Assembly (NCBI RefSeq): GCF_001625195.1 | Contig: NC_054390.1 | Location: forward strand, 2,132,027 to 2,196,026 | DNA length: 64,000 bases | Reading direction: 5' to 3' | From: Drechmeria coniospora | Taxonomy: Eukaryota > Ascomycota > Sordariomycetes > Hypocreales > Ophiocordycipitaceae | Shown: positions 11,899 through 23,947 of the stretch, one piece after another | How the letters are laid out: each line of letters begins with the position of its first letter | Numbering within the stretch: position 1 is the stretch's first letter | The notes under the pieces: model-generated | The model's input: only the letters and a program-made list of their open reading frames with translations | Databases searched by the model: none | Told to the model about the DNA's origin: nothing | Translations under genes and position numbers: made by a program

Positions 11899-14686
11899 AT
11901 TCTTATTGATTATTTAGTAAAATAGCTACCCCTTATAAGTAAGCTAGGATAGGGGTACTATTAATTCTATAAACTAGGGAATAAATTCTTAGTAAAAGTT
12001 AGTAAACCCTAGGAAGCTATATACTCCTTGGATAGTTCTTAGTACCTTTTAGTTACGGATAGTAGCTATCTTTACTAAGTTAGTTTAGATTTTTACTCTT
12101 ACCTAAATAATATAGCCTAAATACTTAACTTCCTTAACTATAAAGGTATACTTATTTAGGTCTAAGTATAGACCTATTTTATATAATTATTAAAGTACCC
12201 CTTTTACCTTCTAAATATAGTCTGCCTTAAAGCTACTTATATATACTAAGATATTATTTAGGAAGGCTATTATAAAATTACCTAGGTTAGTCCTAAGTAC
12301 CTTATTAATATAATACTAAAATATTATAGAAGCACCTATAAGTCCGAATAGGTAGACTAGCTATTTAAATAAGCTAAAGTAGGTACAGAATACTATAAGG
12401 TACTTACTACTAGGTATAATATAAATCTTATAGAAAGCCGCCTATATATTAAGTTTTATAAACTAATAGGATCCTAATAGGAAGTATAATATTTCTTTTA
12501 TTAGTAATAGGAGATACCTATCCTATATTATAATCTTATTTAGTATACGGTAGTCTATATAGAAATACTACCCCCCCCTTAGTTTCTTAGTTAAAAGGAT
12601 TAGTACTACTATTGCTAAGGAGCTAGTATATATCTACCCTTTATCTAATAATTTAGTAATTTACTATTATACCTTTAATAACTAGTCCTATAGTATACTA
12701 TATAATAGTCCCTATAGTAGCTCTAGGGGTTCCTTATTGGGCTTAGTTTATAGCTTAATATAGTAGTCCCTTAGTCCCTAGTATAGGGGGAGGCTAAAGG
12801 CCTATACCTTATTAAATAAGTTAGTAAACTCCTTTAGGTAGGTAAGTAGGTATCCCTCCGTCCTACTAGGCTTAGTACTTAGTACTGCTTAGTAAAGTAC
12901 TACTAAAATCTTTATTAAGTTAGTAACTACTATTTAGCTCTTTAGTTCGGCTATAATAGATAAAATAGTTATAATCTTTAGGTTATAGCTACTATATTAT
13001 AGGTATATATCTACTGCTTATACTACCTAGCCTCCTATTACTCTAATTATAAGGCAGTATTTAGCTATATATAGGTTAGTACTATAGTATTCTATCTATA
13101 GTAGGCCTAGTATTATATTTTGGCTAAGGCCTAGTACTATGTATAGTACTGCTAGAGACTCTTAGCTGTCTATATTAAGTATAACTTATACTATATATAA
13201 GATATATAGGTATACTTTCGTTAGGCTACCTTAGTAGTATATTACTACTACGGCTATCTTTAACTAGTACTATACTAGTAGTAGAATAAGCTTAAGGTAT
13301 AGACTTTAGGCTATACGTTTACTAATTATACTATAATAGTTATACTTATAATTAATTTAAACGTTTAAGAAATAGGTAGAATTTATAAGTATTAGGATAA
13401 GGAATAGTAGCCTATCTAACTATACCTTAATATCTTAAAATTACTCCCTCTAATGCTTAGTCCTTCTGCCTTAATCCTTATGTATACCGTTTTGCTCTTA
13501 TATAAGACTTAGCTTAAGGGCGCTTTATTTTCTAAGAACTAGTCTAAGGATTCCTCCTATATATTCTCCCTCTCTATATCTACCTAATATATAGATAGAT
13601 TTTATACTAGTTATACTATAGGCTATATCTTATAGTCCTTAATAAAGTACTACTTAGATTTATAGTATAAATAAGTACCCTCCTCCTTATATATATTAAT
13701 TATACTATAGGAGACCTAAGTTATATACTAACTTAAAGACTACCTTAGGCTAGTCCTTATTTCTTAGGTTACTAGGCAATAGTACCCTATAGTTATTATA
13801 TTAATACCTATTATCTATATATTACTATCCTTATCTACTATAGGTTTTATTAGGGCTATTGTATAGCTATAGTAATTCCTATATTTCTCTTCTAAGCAGT
13901 ATAATTTAATATTTACTATAATACTATAGTAAACATTAACAATTGCTTTATAACTATTTTGTAGGATATTGTACCTAATATTACTATTTTATATAGTCTT
14001 ATTAAGTATGTAATATAGCTTAATAAGTTTAATTTTATTAGGCTAATTTATTCCCCTAGCTAATACTAACTTTTATTTAAAGTATATATAGAATAAGGTA
14101 AATGCCTTATTGCTTACTTACTTTAGTTATTTAAGCTCGGTCTGTACTATCTCCGTTTAATAAGGGTCGGTAAAGATAGATTTAAGGTAAGCTAAGAATT
14201 ATAACGGGTTATACTAGTATAATAGCCTTACTTTAAAGAAGGCTATAATATAGGACTAAATCTTAGGCGCTAAGTACTGCTAGATAAATATCTACTAGTC
14301 CTTATTAGTACCAATAAACTTACAGTCGGTAACTAGCTTATAGGCTATAAGTATCTTTTAGGCTATAAATATAGTTTTATCTTTATTGTATAGTACCCCT
14401 ATTGGTATTGGTTCTCGTTAGACTTAGGGAAGTATTGCTAGGCTATTAATAGTTAAGGGGGTCCATACCGATCCCGGCGTAGTACCGGACTATACCTCTC
14501 GGGACGCTTAGTACTATATTACCGTAGCAATTTACTAGTATAACTATTGGATTTCTATAAACTAGTCGGGTGGTAGTTAACTAGCGGTAGTATTTTGTTC
14601 GCTAAGTAGTATATTATTGTCCTATTAATCTATTATTCAATAGTCTGCGGCCTACTGCTTACCGTAACGAAGGGAGATTTCTTAAA

Positions 14687-14887
14687 TATTATAGAGTTAT
14701 TAGTACTACTAGTATTTAGTAGTCGGAAATAGTTATTAAGAAATCTACGGAACACTAACTTAAGGTACTAGGTATTGGAGTACTTATACTCTAATACCTA
14801 CTTAGTTATAGGATATAAGTTACGTACCACTGTACGTAACTCTATCTTAGGACATAGCTCTATTAGGCAAAGCCTAATATTATAATA
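14687..14887 (-). repeat. LTR of chromovirus A copy 1 (its 5' LTR)
   Basis: 201 bp, the same length as both LTRs of the GC-rich copy (32647-32847 and 39476-39676). It aligns throughout: starts TATTATAGAG (for TGTTATGGAG) and ends CCTAATATTATAATA. The terminal CA is lost to a transition. Confidence 0.9.
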
Positions 14888-16022
14888 TTTTTCTTAATAA
14901 ACCTTAATAAGATTCGTAAAAAGGCTACCTAGTAGTTCTATAATAAGTTTTTTATAAAAACCCTTATTTAATAAGCTCAAAGTACTTACAATAACTATAC
15001 TAGAGATTCATACTATTAATATATATTTTTAATATATATAATAAATATAATATTGGATTTATTTAAGAAAAATCAGAAAATATCTATAATAAGAAAGTTA
15101 AGCAACGCCGTTCTTCCCTATATAAGTAATACATATATAGCTTATTAAGATACTTTAATGCTGTAATTTGCTTAGAGTATTATTTAGTATAAGTTTAATA
15201 TTATGAATAATATTACGAGACAAGTTATGGAATCAAAGCAATTATTAATTAATTAAGATTATATTATAAGTTCTGGAATAAAAATAAAATGTAGGATATT
15301 TACGTCTCTAGTAACATTAAGTTTCCCTACTGTTAGTTCATAACACTAAGTACATATTATTAATAATATTACCAGTACTAATAACTTTATCTGAGGCTTC
15401 TACGGATTGTTTTACTGTACATTTAGCCATTGATCCAGCAGTGAGCATGGCAACACTTGCATCTTGGTCGACGAGGTAGGTGCCTAAACAGGGATGTACA
15501 CATATGTATACCTTGTTGCGAATTCGTAGCATCATCTTACCTCGCTGCTTTTGCACATTACCTCACTCATCCCACAATCGATATCTCCCATAACCTGTCG
15601 CAGGCCTTTCTGCCAACTCAACGGTGGCTGCCCTTGACAATCAGTCCAATCCGCCATCATCTTTAACTATGAGCATGTAGACGGCTTGCAGGCAACACCG
15701 TCGTCACGTTTCATTCCGCCTCGGAATTTGAGTCGGTCAGCCGTCCTGGTACGGCAATCGCCCTCCATATCTGTCCGAGCATCCACATCACACTCGCCCA
15801 GACGTCGTAATCAAAGTCCAGTTAGGTGCGACACAGCATTGGAAGTGTTCCCACCGCGGCATTCGCAACTCCGAATATCGCGACCTGTTTGGATTGTCCC
15901 CTCCTGTTACCAAGGCCCGGTGACGCCGGCTGCCCGAGCCTCGCTTTGCGCTCGTCCCTCCCTGCCATCCGGCAACCGCACACGTTATCATCCTTTCTCC
16001 CTCTGGACTTCCCGCCGCCGCT
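14888..16022. other. Intergenic region upstream of YAK1
   Basis: Positions 14888-15300 are AT-rich, repeat-derived looking and without recognisable coding sequence. From about 15400 base composition becomes normal, and the last 350 bases are pyrimidine-rich (CCCTCCCTGCCATCC, TCCTTTCTCCCTC), as expected of a fungal promoter and 5' leader. Short ORFs at 15457-16054 have no recognisable domain and overlap the leader, so I do not call them genes. No RNA gene was seen. Confidence 0.5.
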
Positions 16023-18893
16023 ATGGATCCAAGCTGGCAGCAATCATATCCTGACTCGACAGGCGCCCCGCGACGACACAATGGCGGCACCCAAATGCCG
16101 CGAGACTTCGCCGGACAGCCACCACCACCAGGTGCATCAGCCTTCGGCTATGCCCACGGCCAGTACCAAGGCGGTGCTCCTGTCCACGGCATCAACCCTG
16201 CCGCATCTGTATCAATGGGAACGACTTCTGTCATCCGCGACGGCAACGGCGACATTCCCATGCATGATGCCCACGACGCCCATGCTGGTGTGAAGTATCC
16301 CGTGAGATCCCATCACCAGTCTCACCTGACTGGCGGTCGACCAGCGAATCCCCACTCATCGCATGAGCAGCAACCGTCTTCGGCAGCTCAGCGGTTCTCA
16401 CCTATGGACACCTTGTCGCCTACCTCTCCCTATACCCCGACAACTAGTCAATTTTCGAACCCGCCACCTCAGGCCCGTTCCCCAACCGGTCAGGGTGACA
16501 ATCCATACTATGCCGGGCGTCAGTGTGACCAGAAAATGCCGGCTATTGCGCCCTTCGCACCCTCACATGATGGCTATATTTCATCTGCCATTTCGAATCT
16601 GGATAGCAGCCTCGCAAATGATCCCAAGTCCCCTCGACGTCAGAACTTGCCCACGTTAACACCAGTACCAGAATTCAGGAGGGTAAGAGCACCTTCTGAT
16701 TTACATCCCAAGAACACTCGTCAGCCACCCTTTCGACGCGCGAATCCCGAGGGTGGTTTCATAAGTGTAAATGTCCCCTACCATGTATGGCATTGAATTA
16801 CACCCTAACTGCCGCGTCTAGCCGCTACAAGCGTTGACGTGCCATCTACCTGCGACATATCGCATTTGCAACCCGAGCTTCAAGTACGAGACGTCTCGAA
16901 ATCCCCGCCGAGTATTGACAAAACCCAGCAAAGGGGTCAAGAACGATGGCTACGACAACGAGGATAGTGACTATATCCTCTATGTGAATGATATTCTGGG
17001 ATCGGAAGAAGCGGGCCACAAGTCTGTTCTCCTCCTTCCCACACCGGCATATCGTCTGGGATATATTGGGCTGATTTGCCAGGAACCGCTATCTCATACT
17101 CGATGTGCTCGGGCAGGGCACTTTCGGCCAAGTTGTCAAATGCCAAAACCTCAAGACACAGGAAGTAGTTGCGGTTAAAGTTATCAAGAACCGCACCGCA
17201 TATTTTAACCAGAGCATGATGGAGGTTTCCGTCCTCGATCTGGTAGGCCTCACTACCAACCAGAACACTAGGGCTTAACGACTGACGGCAGAGTTACAGC
17301 TCAACACCAAGCTCGACAAAAATGACGACCACCATCTGTTGCGCCTCAAGGACACCTTCATTCATCGCCAACATCTCTGCCTTGTATTTGAACTTCTCAG
17401 TGTCAATCTCTATGAGCTTATCAAACAGAACCAGTTTCGTGGGCTCAGTACCACCCTCGTCCGAGTGTTCGCTCAGCAGCTGCTCAACGGGCTTGCCCTT
17501 CTCAACAAGGCTCGACTGATACACTGCGACTTGAAGCCCGAGAACATTCTGTTGAAGAATTTAGAGAGCCCGATTATCAAAATCATCGATTTCGGCTCGG
17601 CCTGCGATGAGCGCCAGACTGTCTACACCTACATTCAATCACGATTTTACCGCTCACCCGAAGTGTTACTTGGTCTTCCATACTCCTCTGCTATTGACAT
17701 GTGGTCATTGGGCTGCATCGTTGTCGAACTGTTCCTTGGGCTACCTCTTTTTCCTGGGTCGTCCGAGTATAACCAAGTGTCTCGCATTGTGGAAATGCTA
17801 GGCAATCCACAGAACTGGATGATCGAGATGGGCAAACAGGCCGGAGAGTTCTTTGAGAAGAGCCAGGACGAATTCGGCCGGCGAACGTATCATATCAAGG
17901 GCATGGAACAGTATGCCCGGGAACACAACACCAAGGAACAGCCCAGCAAAAAGTATTTCCAAGCTAGCACCTTGCCAGAGATTATCAAGTCGTATCCCAT
18001 GCCCCGAAAAAACATGAAACAGAGCGAGGTTGATCGAGGTAAGCCAATAATTGCCCATTCAACTGCCGTGCGACCCGACATTGGCTAATCTCTTGGAAGA
18101 AATGAATAATCGGATTGCCTTCATTGACTTCGTTCGAGGCTTGCTCACCATCAATCCGCTGGAAAGATGGTCTCCTCAGCAAGCGAAGCTTCATCCCTTC
18201 ATTACCCAGCAGAAGTACACTGGGCCTTTCGTCCCCCCGATGAACCTCAAGTCAAGCTCTCTGAACCGATCGCCAGCGCCGGGCACGCAGCAGCAGCAGC
18301 AGGCCGAAGCCCTAAGCAAGCAGCGAGCCCAGGTGGCACAGGCTCAAGCAAACTCTGCGGCTCAAGGCGCGTACGTCAATATGACATCTGGGCAGTACCC
18401 TCATTCTGGACACCCACCGAACCCAGTGTACGGAAACAATGCCGCGTACAATGCCGCGCTGAATCATGGGACCATGGCCCCTCCCTATGGATCCCAGGCC
18501 AGTCAGTATGGGCAAATGGTCCTGCACCCACAGCAACCGATGCCTGCAGGGCAGTATGGAGCCTCTCAACAGAACGTGTACCAACCAGGTGGCACGCGAT
18601 CGAACAGGCAGAGGGCTTCGACCATGGAACAACAACAAAGCGGCATCCCCGCCGCTATACAACGTGTAGCCAGCCATCTTGATCCCAACCAGCCTATTCG
18701 ACTGCAGCCGAGCCCAGCGTATTATCCACCTTCGGGCGATGGCATACCAGGTGTCGGCAACACCCCTGGTCGGGCTGGTAGACGAGGAAGTAGGGCTCAG
18801 CAAGGCGGCCGAGGGGACCGAGACTTCATTCGAAACCTCGAGGAGAGAACACTCGAAGAGGGCTTCATGGGCAATCAGAACCCTTGGCATTGA
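16023..18893 (+). CDS. YAK1: DYRK-family protein kinase YAK1
   Basis: Serine/threonine kinase of the DYRK/YAK1 group, which in fungi acts downstream of PKA/TOR nutrient signalling to restrain growth and promote stress responses. Exons: 16023-16766, 16822-17021, 17083-17242, 17300-18038, 18100-18893. The joined length is 879 codons (878 aa) with all phases consistent. Residues 1-250 form a low-complexity Pro/Ser/His-rich tail. The kinase domain spans about 318-690: glycine loop GQGTFG 325-330, Lys347 in AVKVIK, catalytic HCDLKPEN with Asp445, DFG 465-467, and activation-loop VYTYIQSRFYRSPE with the DYRK-type tyrosine pair 477/479. The C-terminal 190 residues are Gln/Gly/Tyr/Pro-rich, with a short Gln run near 18289. 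The start is the first ATG of the frame, giving the MDPSWQ opening. Introns carry GTAAAT, GTCTGT, GTAGGC and GTAAGC donors. All key kinase residues are intact. Confidence 0.96.
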
Positions 18894-20140
18894 GAGGCCG
18901 CTGAAACTCCATCGTCTGGAAGCCATCCAAGTTCACATCCGCGCGGTATCGTAAGGCGATCGCACGCGCACTTTCCGAGGTTCTGCCTGGTTCCTCCTGA
19001 ACTACACACCGCCTAATCATCTCTGACCAACGGCCTTCATCAAATTGCTACGTAATTCTCCATATATAATCTCGTTAGCAAGCCACTTATGGCACATTGT
19101 CGTTGCACCGTTAGCAAGCGATTGTGATCACTGACAGCAGGAGACAGAAAGGATATGGGTGGGAATGGAGCATTGATTCTGGGATATTGACATGTTTGTT
19201 TGGAGTGAGTGACAGATTTGAAACCGCCAACATACTCATTCCAGCAGAACCGACCTTATTTTACTCTCCTTCGACGTGTCGCTGCTATCACCGACCTGCC
19301 ATGCCGACCTTCTGACCATCTCATCTTACTCTCGAAGTACTTGACGTGCCTGACTCTCCTCGGCCAATGGCCAAGAAATTACAGTGGTGTGAGCTACACC
19401 TTGGAGGAAAAGTCTCCTGAATGCTGGCTTAGGTCTGTCGGAAACCACCGCGTGCGCGTGTGGGGGGGGGTGGGGGGGGGGGGGGGGGGGTAGGCTTCCT
19501 GGACATCGAACAAAGTCGTGATGCTGCTGGTTGTGCTTGTGCGGTCATTCCTATCTCGTGGACGAGGTGGCCGTGGAGAGGATGAGAGCTGTTTATGTTT
19601 GCATGGCAGGCAGGACGCCTCATCGAATAGAGGAAGTGTGAGCTGCTTTATGTCACGTTGCATGATAGATATTGGCGTGACTTCGGCAGCTAGCTCTTGG
19701 CATCGTGTCTAGCGGCAAGGAATAGCGGTTGCTTTCTACCATGCCATAGTAATAATGTGTATGAAGCTTGAGTGACTTTCACGTCCAAGCCTGTGGCGGT
19801 GATGCTTCTACTTCAAGTTCTGTTGTAGTGCGATTGTGCTTCTCAGGTGCGAATACGAGTGGTATATGCAGTTCAACCTTACCGGAAGCTGCAAAGGCTG
19901 CGAAATCGTGTCCCAACCATGGTGTTCCTGTGGCTCTAATAGTAGTCTGGCCAGTACAGGTGAGAACTGGACGTACAGCACCAAATACACATTACCAGGT
20001 GTGCCATGGAACTCTCTACGTTGTCAAACTCTGCCCAGCTCGCGCCTCTCTACCTTGTTTCCGGTCCTCGCAATATCGACTCCGCCCATGAAATCGACAG
20101 GGGCGTTAGAGGATAACATGAGCGTCAGATATGATACCCC
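18894..20140. other. Convergent intergenic region between YAK1 and the RRM gene
   Basis: Non-coding region between two convergent genes, presumably holding both 3' UTRs. It contains a long G tract at 19462-19490 (listed separately). ORFs of about 100 codons here have no recognisable domain and overlap in several frames, so none is called. Confidence 0.5.
19462..19490. repeat. Poly-G tract (G9-T-G19)
   Basis: A run of nine G, one T, then nineteen G on the plus strand, preceded by CGTGCGCGTGT. It could form a G-quadruplex on the plus strand. The exact length may be unreliable in raw assemblies. Confidence 0.9.
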
Positions 20141-21281
20141 TTATCTGGTACCCCCTCCCCTCCGCCAATTCCCGGCAACCATCTTATCGCCGTGTAGTCG
20201 ACTGGGGGTATGGGGTGCGATATCTGAACCCCTCAAATCTTCAGAAAATCCCATGCGGCCGTCGACCAAGTAGTCGCGAGTATTGTCCCTGCCTCTAGTT
20301 GTCCGAGTGCTAATGGGTTCATGAGTAGATGTGGAGGAGGTATGGCTAGAGGCGGAAGCCTGGTGGTGGTTACCGGTTTTGGAATACACTTTGAGAATTC
20401 TACCGTCGGCCTGCCGACATGCCCTTGGCATAAGTAAGCGGACGAGTGGTATTCAGATGGAGACTTACCGTCTTGTTGTCAAATGTGTCAATCACCCGCT
20501 GGCCGCCCTCACGGGACGCAAATAGCATTTCGGCCACAAGAAATGGTCTCGTCTTGGTAATCTTGCAGCTTACCATATCGCCACCAATGGGGGCCATGGC
20601 ACTCTCAATATCAGCTGCCGTGGTGCCCGGCGCAAAGTTCTGGCCTATGACAGCGAAGGGGCCGGCTAGTCCACGGATCGATATGCCGATGCTGTCTCGT
20701 GGCGAGCTGCCGTCGTCATGATCGTGGTCCGGGTCGAGATCCATCGCATGGGCGACAGGCGCCCGTAGTGAGGCGCGCGGCCCGCCGCCAGAGGCCATGT
20801 TCTTGGTCGCAACCTGGGGTTTGGTGTCGGGAAGTCTCGCGCGCGAGCTGAGCGGCAAGGGGCTGGAGTTTATCGAATCGTGGAGATCGTGCGTCCACTC
20901 GCGGTTGACATTACCCTGCCGGGAACCGCTTGTCTTGCGCACAACGGTGTCCGAGGTCCGATGCTAAGGGGTAACCAGTTTATAATCAGACAGTTTTCCA
21001 ACTTGATATGACCGACCTGGATAAGGAGTGGGTACCTTCTTCACACCAACACGACTGGCTAACGAGCCACTGGGCGCAGCCTTCAAGCTCGGTAGCGAGC
21101 TCCGGTTGCGATACCGGGAGAATATTCGAGCTGCAAGGGCTTCATTTCTCTTGCGCTCACGGGCTGGGTTTTGAGAAGAGGCACCGTCAGCAAACGGGAA
21201 CTCTGCTGAGGAATCTGGCTGTTTCTTGGTCGCACCATCAGATATTATCTTTTGGAAGTCGAGGGCATCAGCTGCCGCCAT
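20141..21281 (-). CDS. RRM-domain protein, function unassigned
   Basis: Three exons on the minus strand: 21281-21036, 20963-20469, 20410-20141 (stop TAA), giving 336 aa with all introns phase 0. The donors are GTACCC and GTAAGT, and the acceptors CCTTAG and GGCAG. The start is the ATG in CCACCATGG, a near-perfect initiation context. Residues 1-170 are basic and low-complexity (RKRNEALAARIFSRYR, SLASRVGVKK) with an acidic Asp/His patch (DPDHDHDD). A single RNA-recognition motif spans about 173-256: first strand ISIRGLA, and the second half reading LVAEMLFASREGGQRVIDTFDNKT joined across the intron to ADGRILKVY. The C-terminal tail is Gly/Arg/Ser/Thr-rich. The RNP aromatic residues are weak, so RNA binding may be atypical. 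It is probably nuclear and RNA-associated; the layout loosely recalls ALY/REF-type adaptors, but I would not assign it to them. Confidence 0.8.
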
Positions 21282-21919
21282 GGTGGCGAGGGAGAGTATG
21301 GGGGCAGATGGCTCGTTGCAATTTTTGGGAGTAGGAGAGAAGTCCTCGAGTCGGTTAATGTGAATCCCAGGGCCAGTGCAACCGTCAGCTCGCAAGCATA
21401 CTCCGTACTGCTTGTCTAAATAAAGCTTCAATTAGTTGTGCCAGATTGCGGAGTACCAACATGGGTACGTTGCCAGGTCCGTACTTGCCTGCACCTAGGA
21501 CAAATTCGAACATGATTATCTGACTGCTTAATGGTCCATGAATGCCTGGCCCACATTGCATAATAATGGTATGCTTATCAAAATTCAACAATTATTATTA
21601 TTAACTCGAAAATATTAAATAAAATAAAAAAAACCATATTGTTCTAACTACTACGTACTAACTATAGACTTTTAACTATGATTTTAAAACTTATTAAGAG
21701 ATATAGTATTAAAACTATAAAGTTAACTTTAAATAATACAGAAAATAATAGTATAGCATATAATTTATATTTAATTATCCTATTTTAATAGCTTATTTAG
21801 TTATTATAATACTCTAACTTAATATACTTATAAACTCAAAACTAATTGTATAATAGTATTAAAAAGGGAAAATAATAAATTATAAGCTTTTAATTTATAT
21901 TTAATAAAAGATTTATTAC
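21282..21919. other. Intergenic region upstream of the RRM gene
   Basis: The promoter side of the RRM gene (21282-21590) has normal composition, with TACTCCGTACT near 21401 and GCGGAGTACC near 21450. From 21590 the sequence becomes very AT-rich with homopolymer A/T runs and no recognisable gene. It abuts the degraded chromovirus fragment. Confidence 0.45.
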
Positions 21920-23558
21920 TATTATAGAGTTACTAAGTAACTACTTTGGGGCTTTTAATAATATTTATTAAAAGACTTAAAGAAAGAAAAACTACTTAGT
22001 AACTAGGGGTTTTAGTTATATATATTCTTTTTAGTAAGTCCCTTAGTTTTCTTTATTCTCCTATATTAAGCTAAGCCTAATACTATAATATACTATCTTA
22101 CTTTACCTATTTAAAGTAAAATCTATTTATAGCTATAGCTAAACTACCCTTCCTTAAGTTAGCCTTCCCTATATTATAGCTTTTAATTTTTAATTGTTTT
22201 ATTTAGATTTTTTAGGTATTTATTAAGCGCTTAATATATATAGTTATCTTTTTACTTTATTCTTTTCTTAAGAATTTACTAATTACCTAAGGTAATTAGC
22301 TTTACTTTACTTTAGCCCCTCCTTAGGTATTTACTAAATACTTAAAGTAACTAACTCTACCTTACTTTATTCCCTCCTTAAGTATTTACTAAGTACCTAA
22401 AGTATTTAGTCTTACTTTACTTTTTCCTTTTATTATTCTTTTTATATTAATCTTTTTATTTCCTTTTTATTATACTTTATTATTTCTTTTTCCTTTAATT
22501 ATTATACCTATTTATCTTTTAGTTCCTTACTATATAATTTTTATTATTAACTTTTTATTACTTCCTATTATACTTATTTTATTATTATTATTATTCCTTT
22601 CCTATAAAGTAAGTTATTCCTTTTTTATTAGGGTTATTTTATATATTCTTTAGGCTATTAGCTAATAGATTAATATTAATAAGAATTATTAATTTCCCTT
22701 TTATTATTATTATTCCTTTCTTATAGAATAAGTTATTATTTCTTACTGTATGTATTATATCCTATATAAAAAGTATTATTAATATTTTTAGCTTTCTTAT
22801 TAGGAATTTATTTACCTTTTTTACTATTACTATTATTATATTTACTACTATAAGTACTACCCCCTCCCCCCTTTAGATATAGTTCGGGCCTTTATTATAA
22901 GTATTATACTAATAAGTTAAACTATTATTATACTTTAAGTAAAATTTTAGTAAAAAGTAATTCCTTTAATAAAAAGTTTACTTTTTTAAAAAAGAATATA
23001 AGAAATATACCTTCCTTATATTAATTACCTTATTATTAATAGCTATAATAACTATATATTAGGCTATAGTACTAATTACTGTATATATATATACTAAATA
23101 TATTTAGGTACTATATTTATTTATTATATACCTTTAGCTATATTATACTTTATATAACCTTTATATTTATACTTAATATAATATTTATATTTTAGTTAAG
23201 AACTACCTTAAGGTTAGATTTATACTAAATACTTATATTATTTTTTGCCTTAAATTTCTAGCCTTAAGCTAAGTTTAAGCTTATACTTTAATTTTAATTA
23301 AAATAAAGCTTACTTTTATATATTTTACTTATACCTTTACCTTTATACTAAGTATTATTTCCTTTCTTACTACTTTTAATAATAATAATAACTTAAACTA
23401 TACCCTTATCCTTACTATTAATACTTTAACTTTATTTTAGGCTAATAGCTATTTTAATACTATACTAAGTATATAGCTTAATATATTTACTTAAGGTATA
23501 GTCTAAGCTCTAATAAGTATTTAAAGTAATATATATAGCCTTACTTAGTATTAATAAG
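21920..23558 (-). mobile_element. Truncated, RIPed chromovirus B fragment
   Basis: Positions 21920-22090 are a 171-bp family-B LTR (starts TATTATAGAG, ends CTATAATA) aligning with 40323-40493. The rest aligns with the adjacent internal sequence of element B (40494 to about 41850), including the antisense ORF region near 22840-23550. Only the 3' end of the element (minus orientation) is present. It stops abruptly at 23558, where another LTR-like sequence begins. Mutation is extreme: CpG and CpA are nearly all TpA. Confidence 0.85.
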
Positions 23559-23947
23559 TGTAACACATATGGGGAGGTGTGCCCATATGGACAATAGACC
23601 AGTTAACCGTTCGACCAAATGGCCAAACTGTCAAAAGATCCGCCAGTATCCGCACTTAGTGCGGGTACTGCACCTCACATTCGCTTATAAGGCCTACACG
23701 CCTGTAGCGCGCCTTACAGTAACTCTATCCTAAGATATTGTTACGGAGTCGCTAGGCGACTGCTCTAGGACTCTCAATGATGTTTATTAAAAGACTTGAA
23801 GGATAGGAAAACTACTTGGCAACTAGGGCTTCTAGTTGTGTGCGTTCTTCCTAGTGGATCCCTTGGTTCCCTCCGTTCTCCTATATCGGACTAAGCCCGA
23901 TACCATAACAGATATAGCTCTATTAGGCAAAGCCTAATATTATAATA
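23559..23947 (-). repeat. LTR-like sequence of a third family, interrupted
   Basis: Begins TGTAACACATATGG and ends TAGGCAAAGCCTAATATTATAATA, the last 40 bases being nearly identical to the end of the family-A LTR. The front half differs from family A. It is interrupted by the family-B solo LTR at 23739-23910. I see no convincing target duplication, so it may be a truncated copy. Orientation is inferred from family A. Confidence 0.5.
23739..23910 (-). repeat. Solo LTR, chromovirus family B
   Basis: Starts TGTTACGGAGTCGC and ends GATACCATAACA. It is 172 bp and GC-rich, so little mutated. It has a perfect 5-bp target duplication GATAT (23734-23738 and 23911-23915). It is inserted in the TCTATCCTAAGATATAGCTC segment of the surrounding LTR-like sequence. 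Confidence 0.92.

Larger units (their letters stand above)
930..14887 (-). mobile_element. Chromovirus A, copy 1: RIP-degraded Ty3/gypsy element split by other elements
   Basis: Three blocks (930-4357, 11055-11155, 11899-14887) align in order with the GC-rich family-A element at 32647-39676, with nearly every difference a C-to-T or G-to-A transition. The element runs right to left. Its own 5' LTR is at 14687-14887, followed by gag-like sequence (about 13.5-14.6 kb), protease (about 13.0-13.4), reverse transcriptase/RNase H (11.9-12.9 and, beyond the insertions, about 3.9-4.36 kb), integrase and chromodomain (about 2.4-3.9), then the antisense accessory ORF region (about 1.06-2.2 kb). The left end is lost at 929/930. 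No open frame survives, so it cannot be active. The breaks at 4357/11055 and 11155/11899 are exact insertion points of copia sequences. Confidence 0.9.

Noticed and set aside
15457..16293. Several ORFs upstream of and overlapping the YAK1 start
   Set aside because: No domains, mutually overlapping frames, and located in the pyrimidine-rich leader or within YAK1 exon 1.
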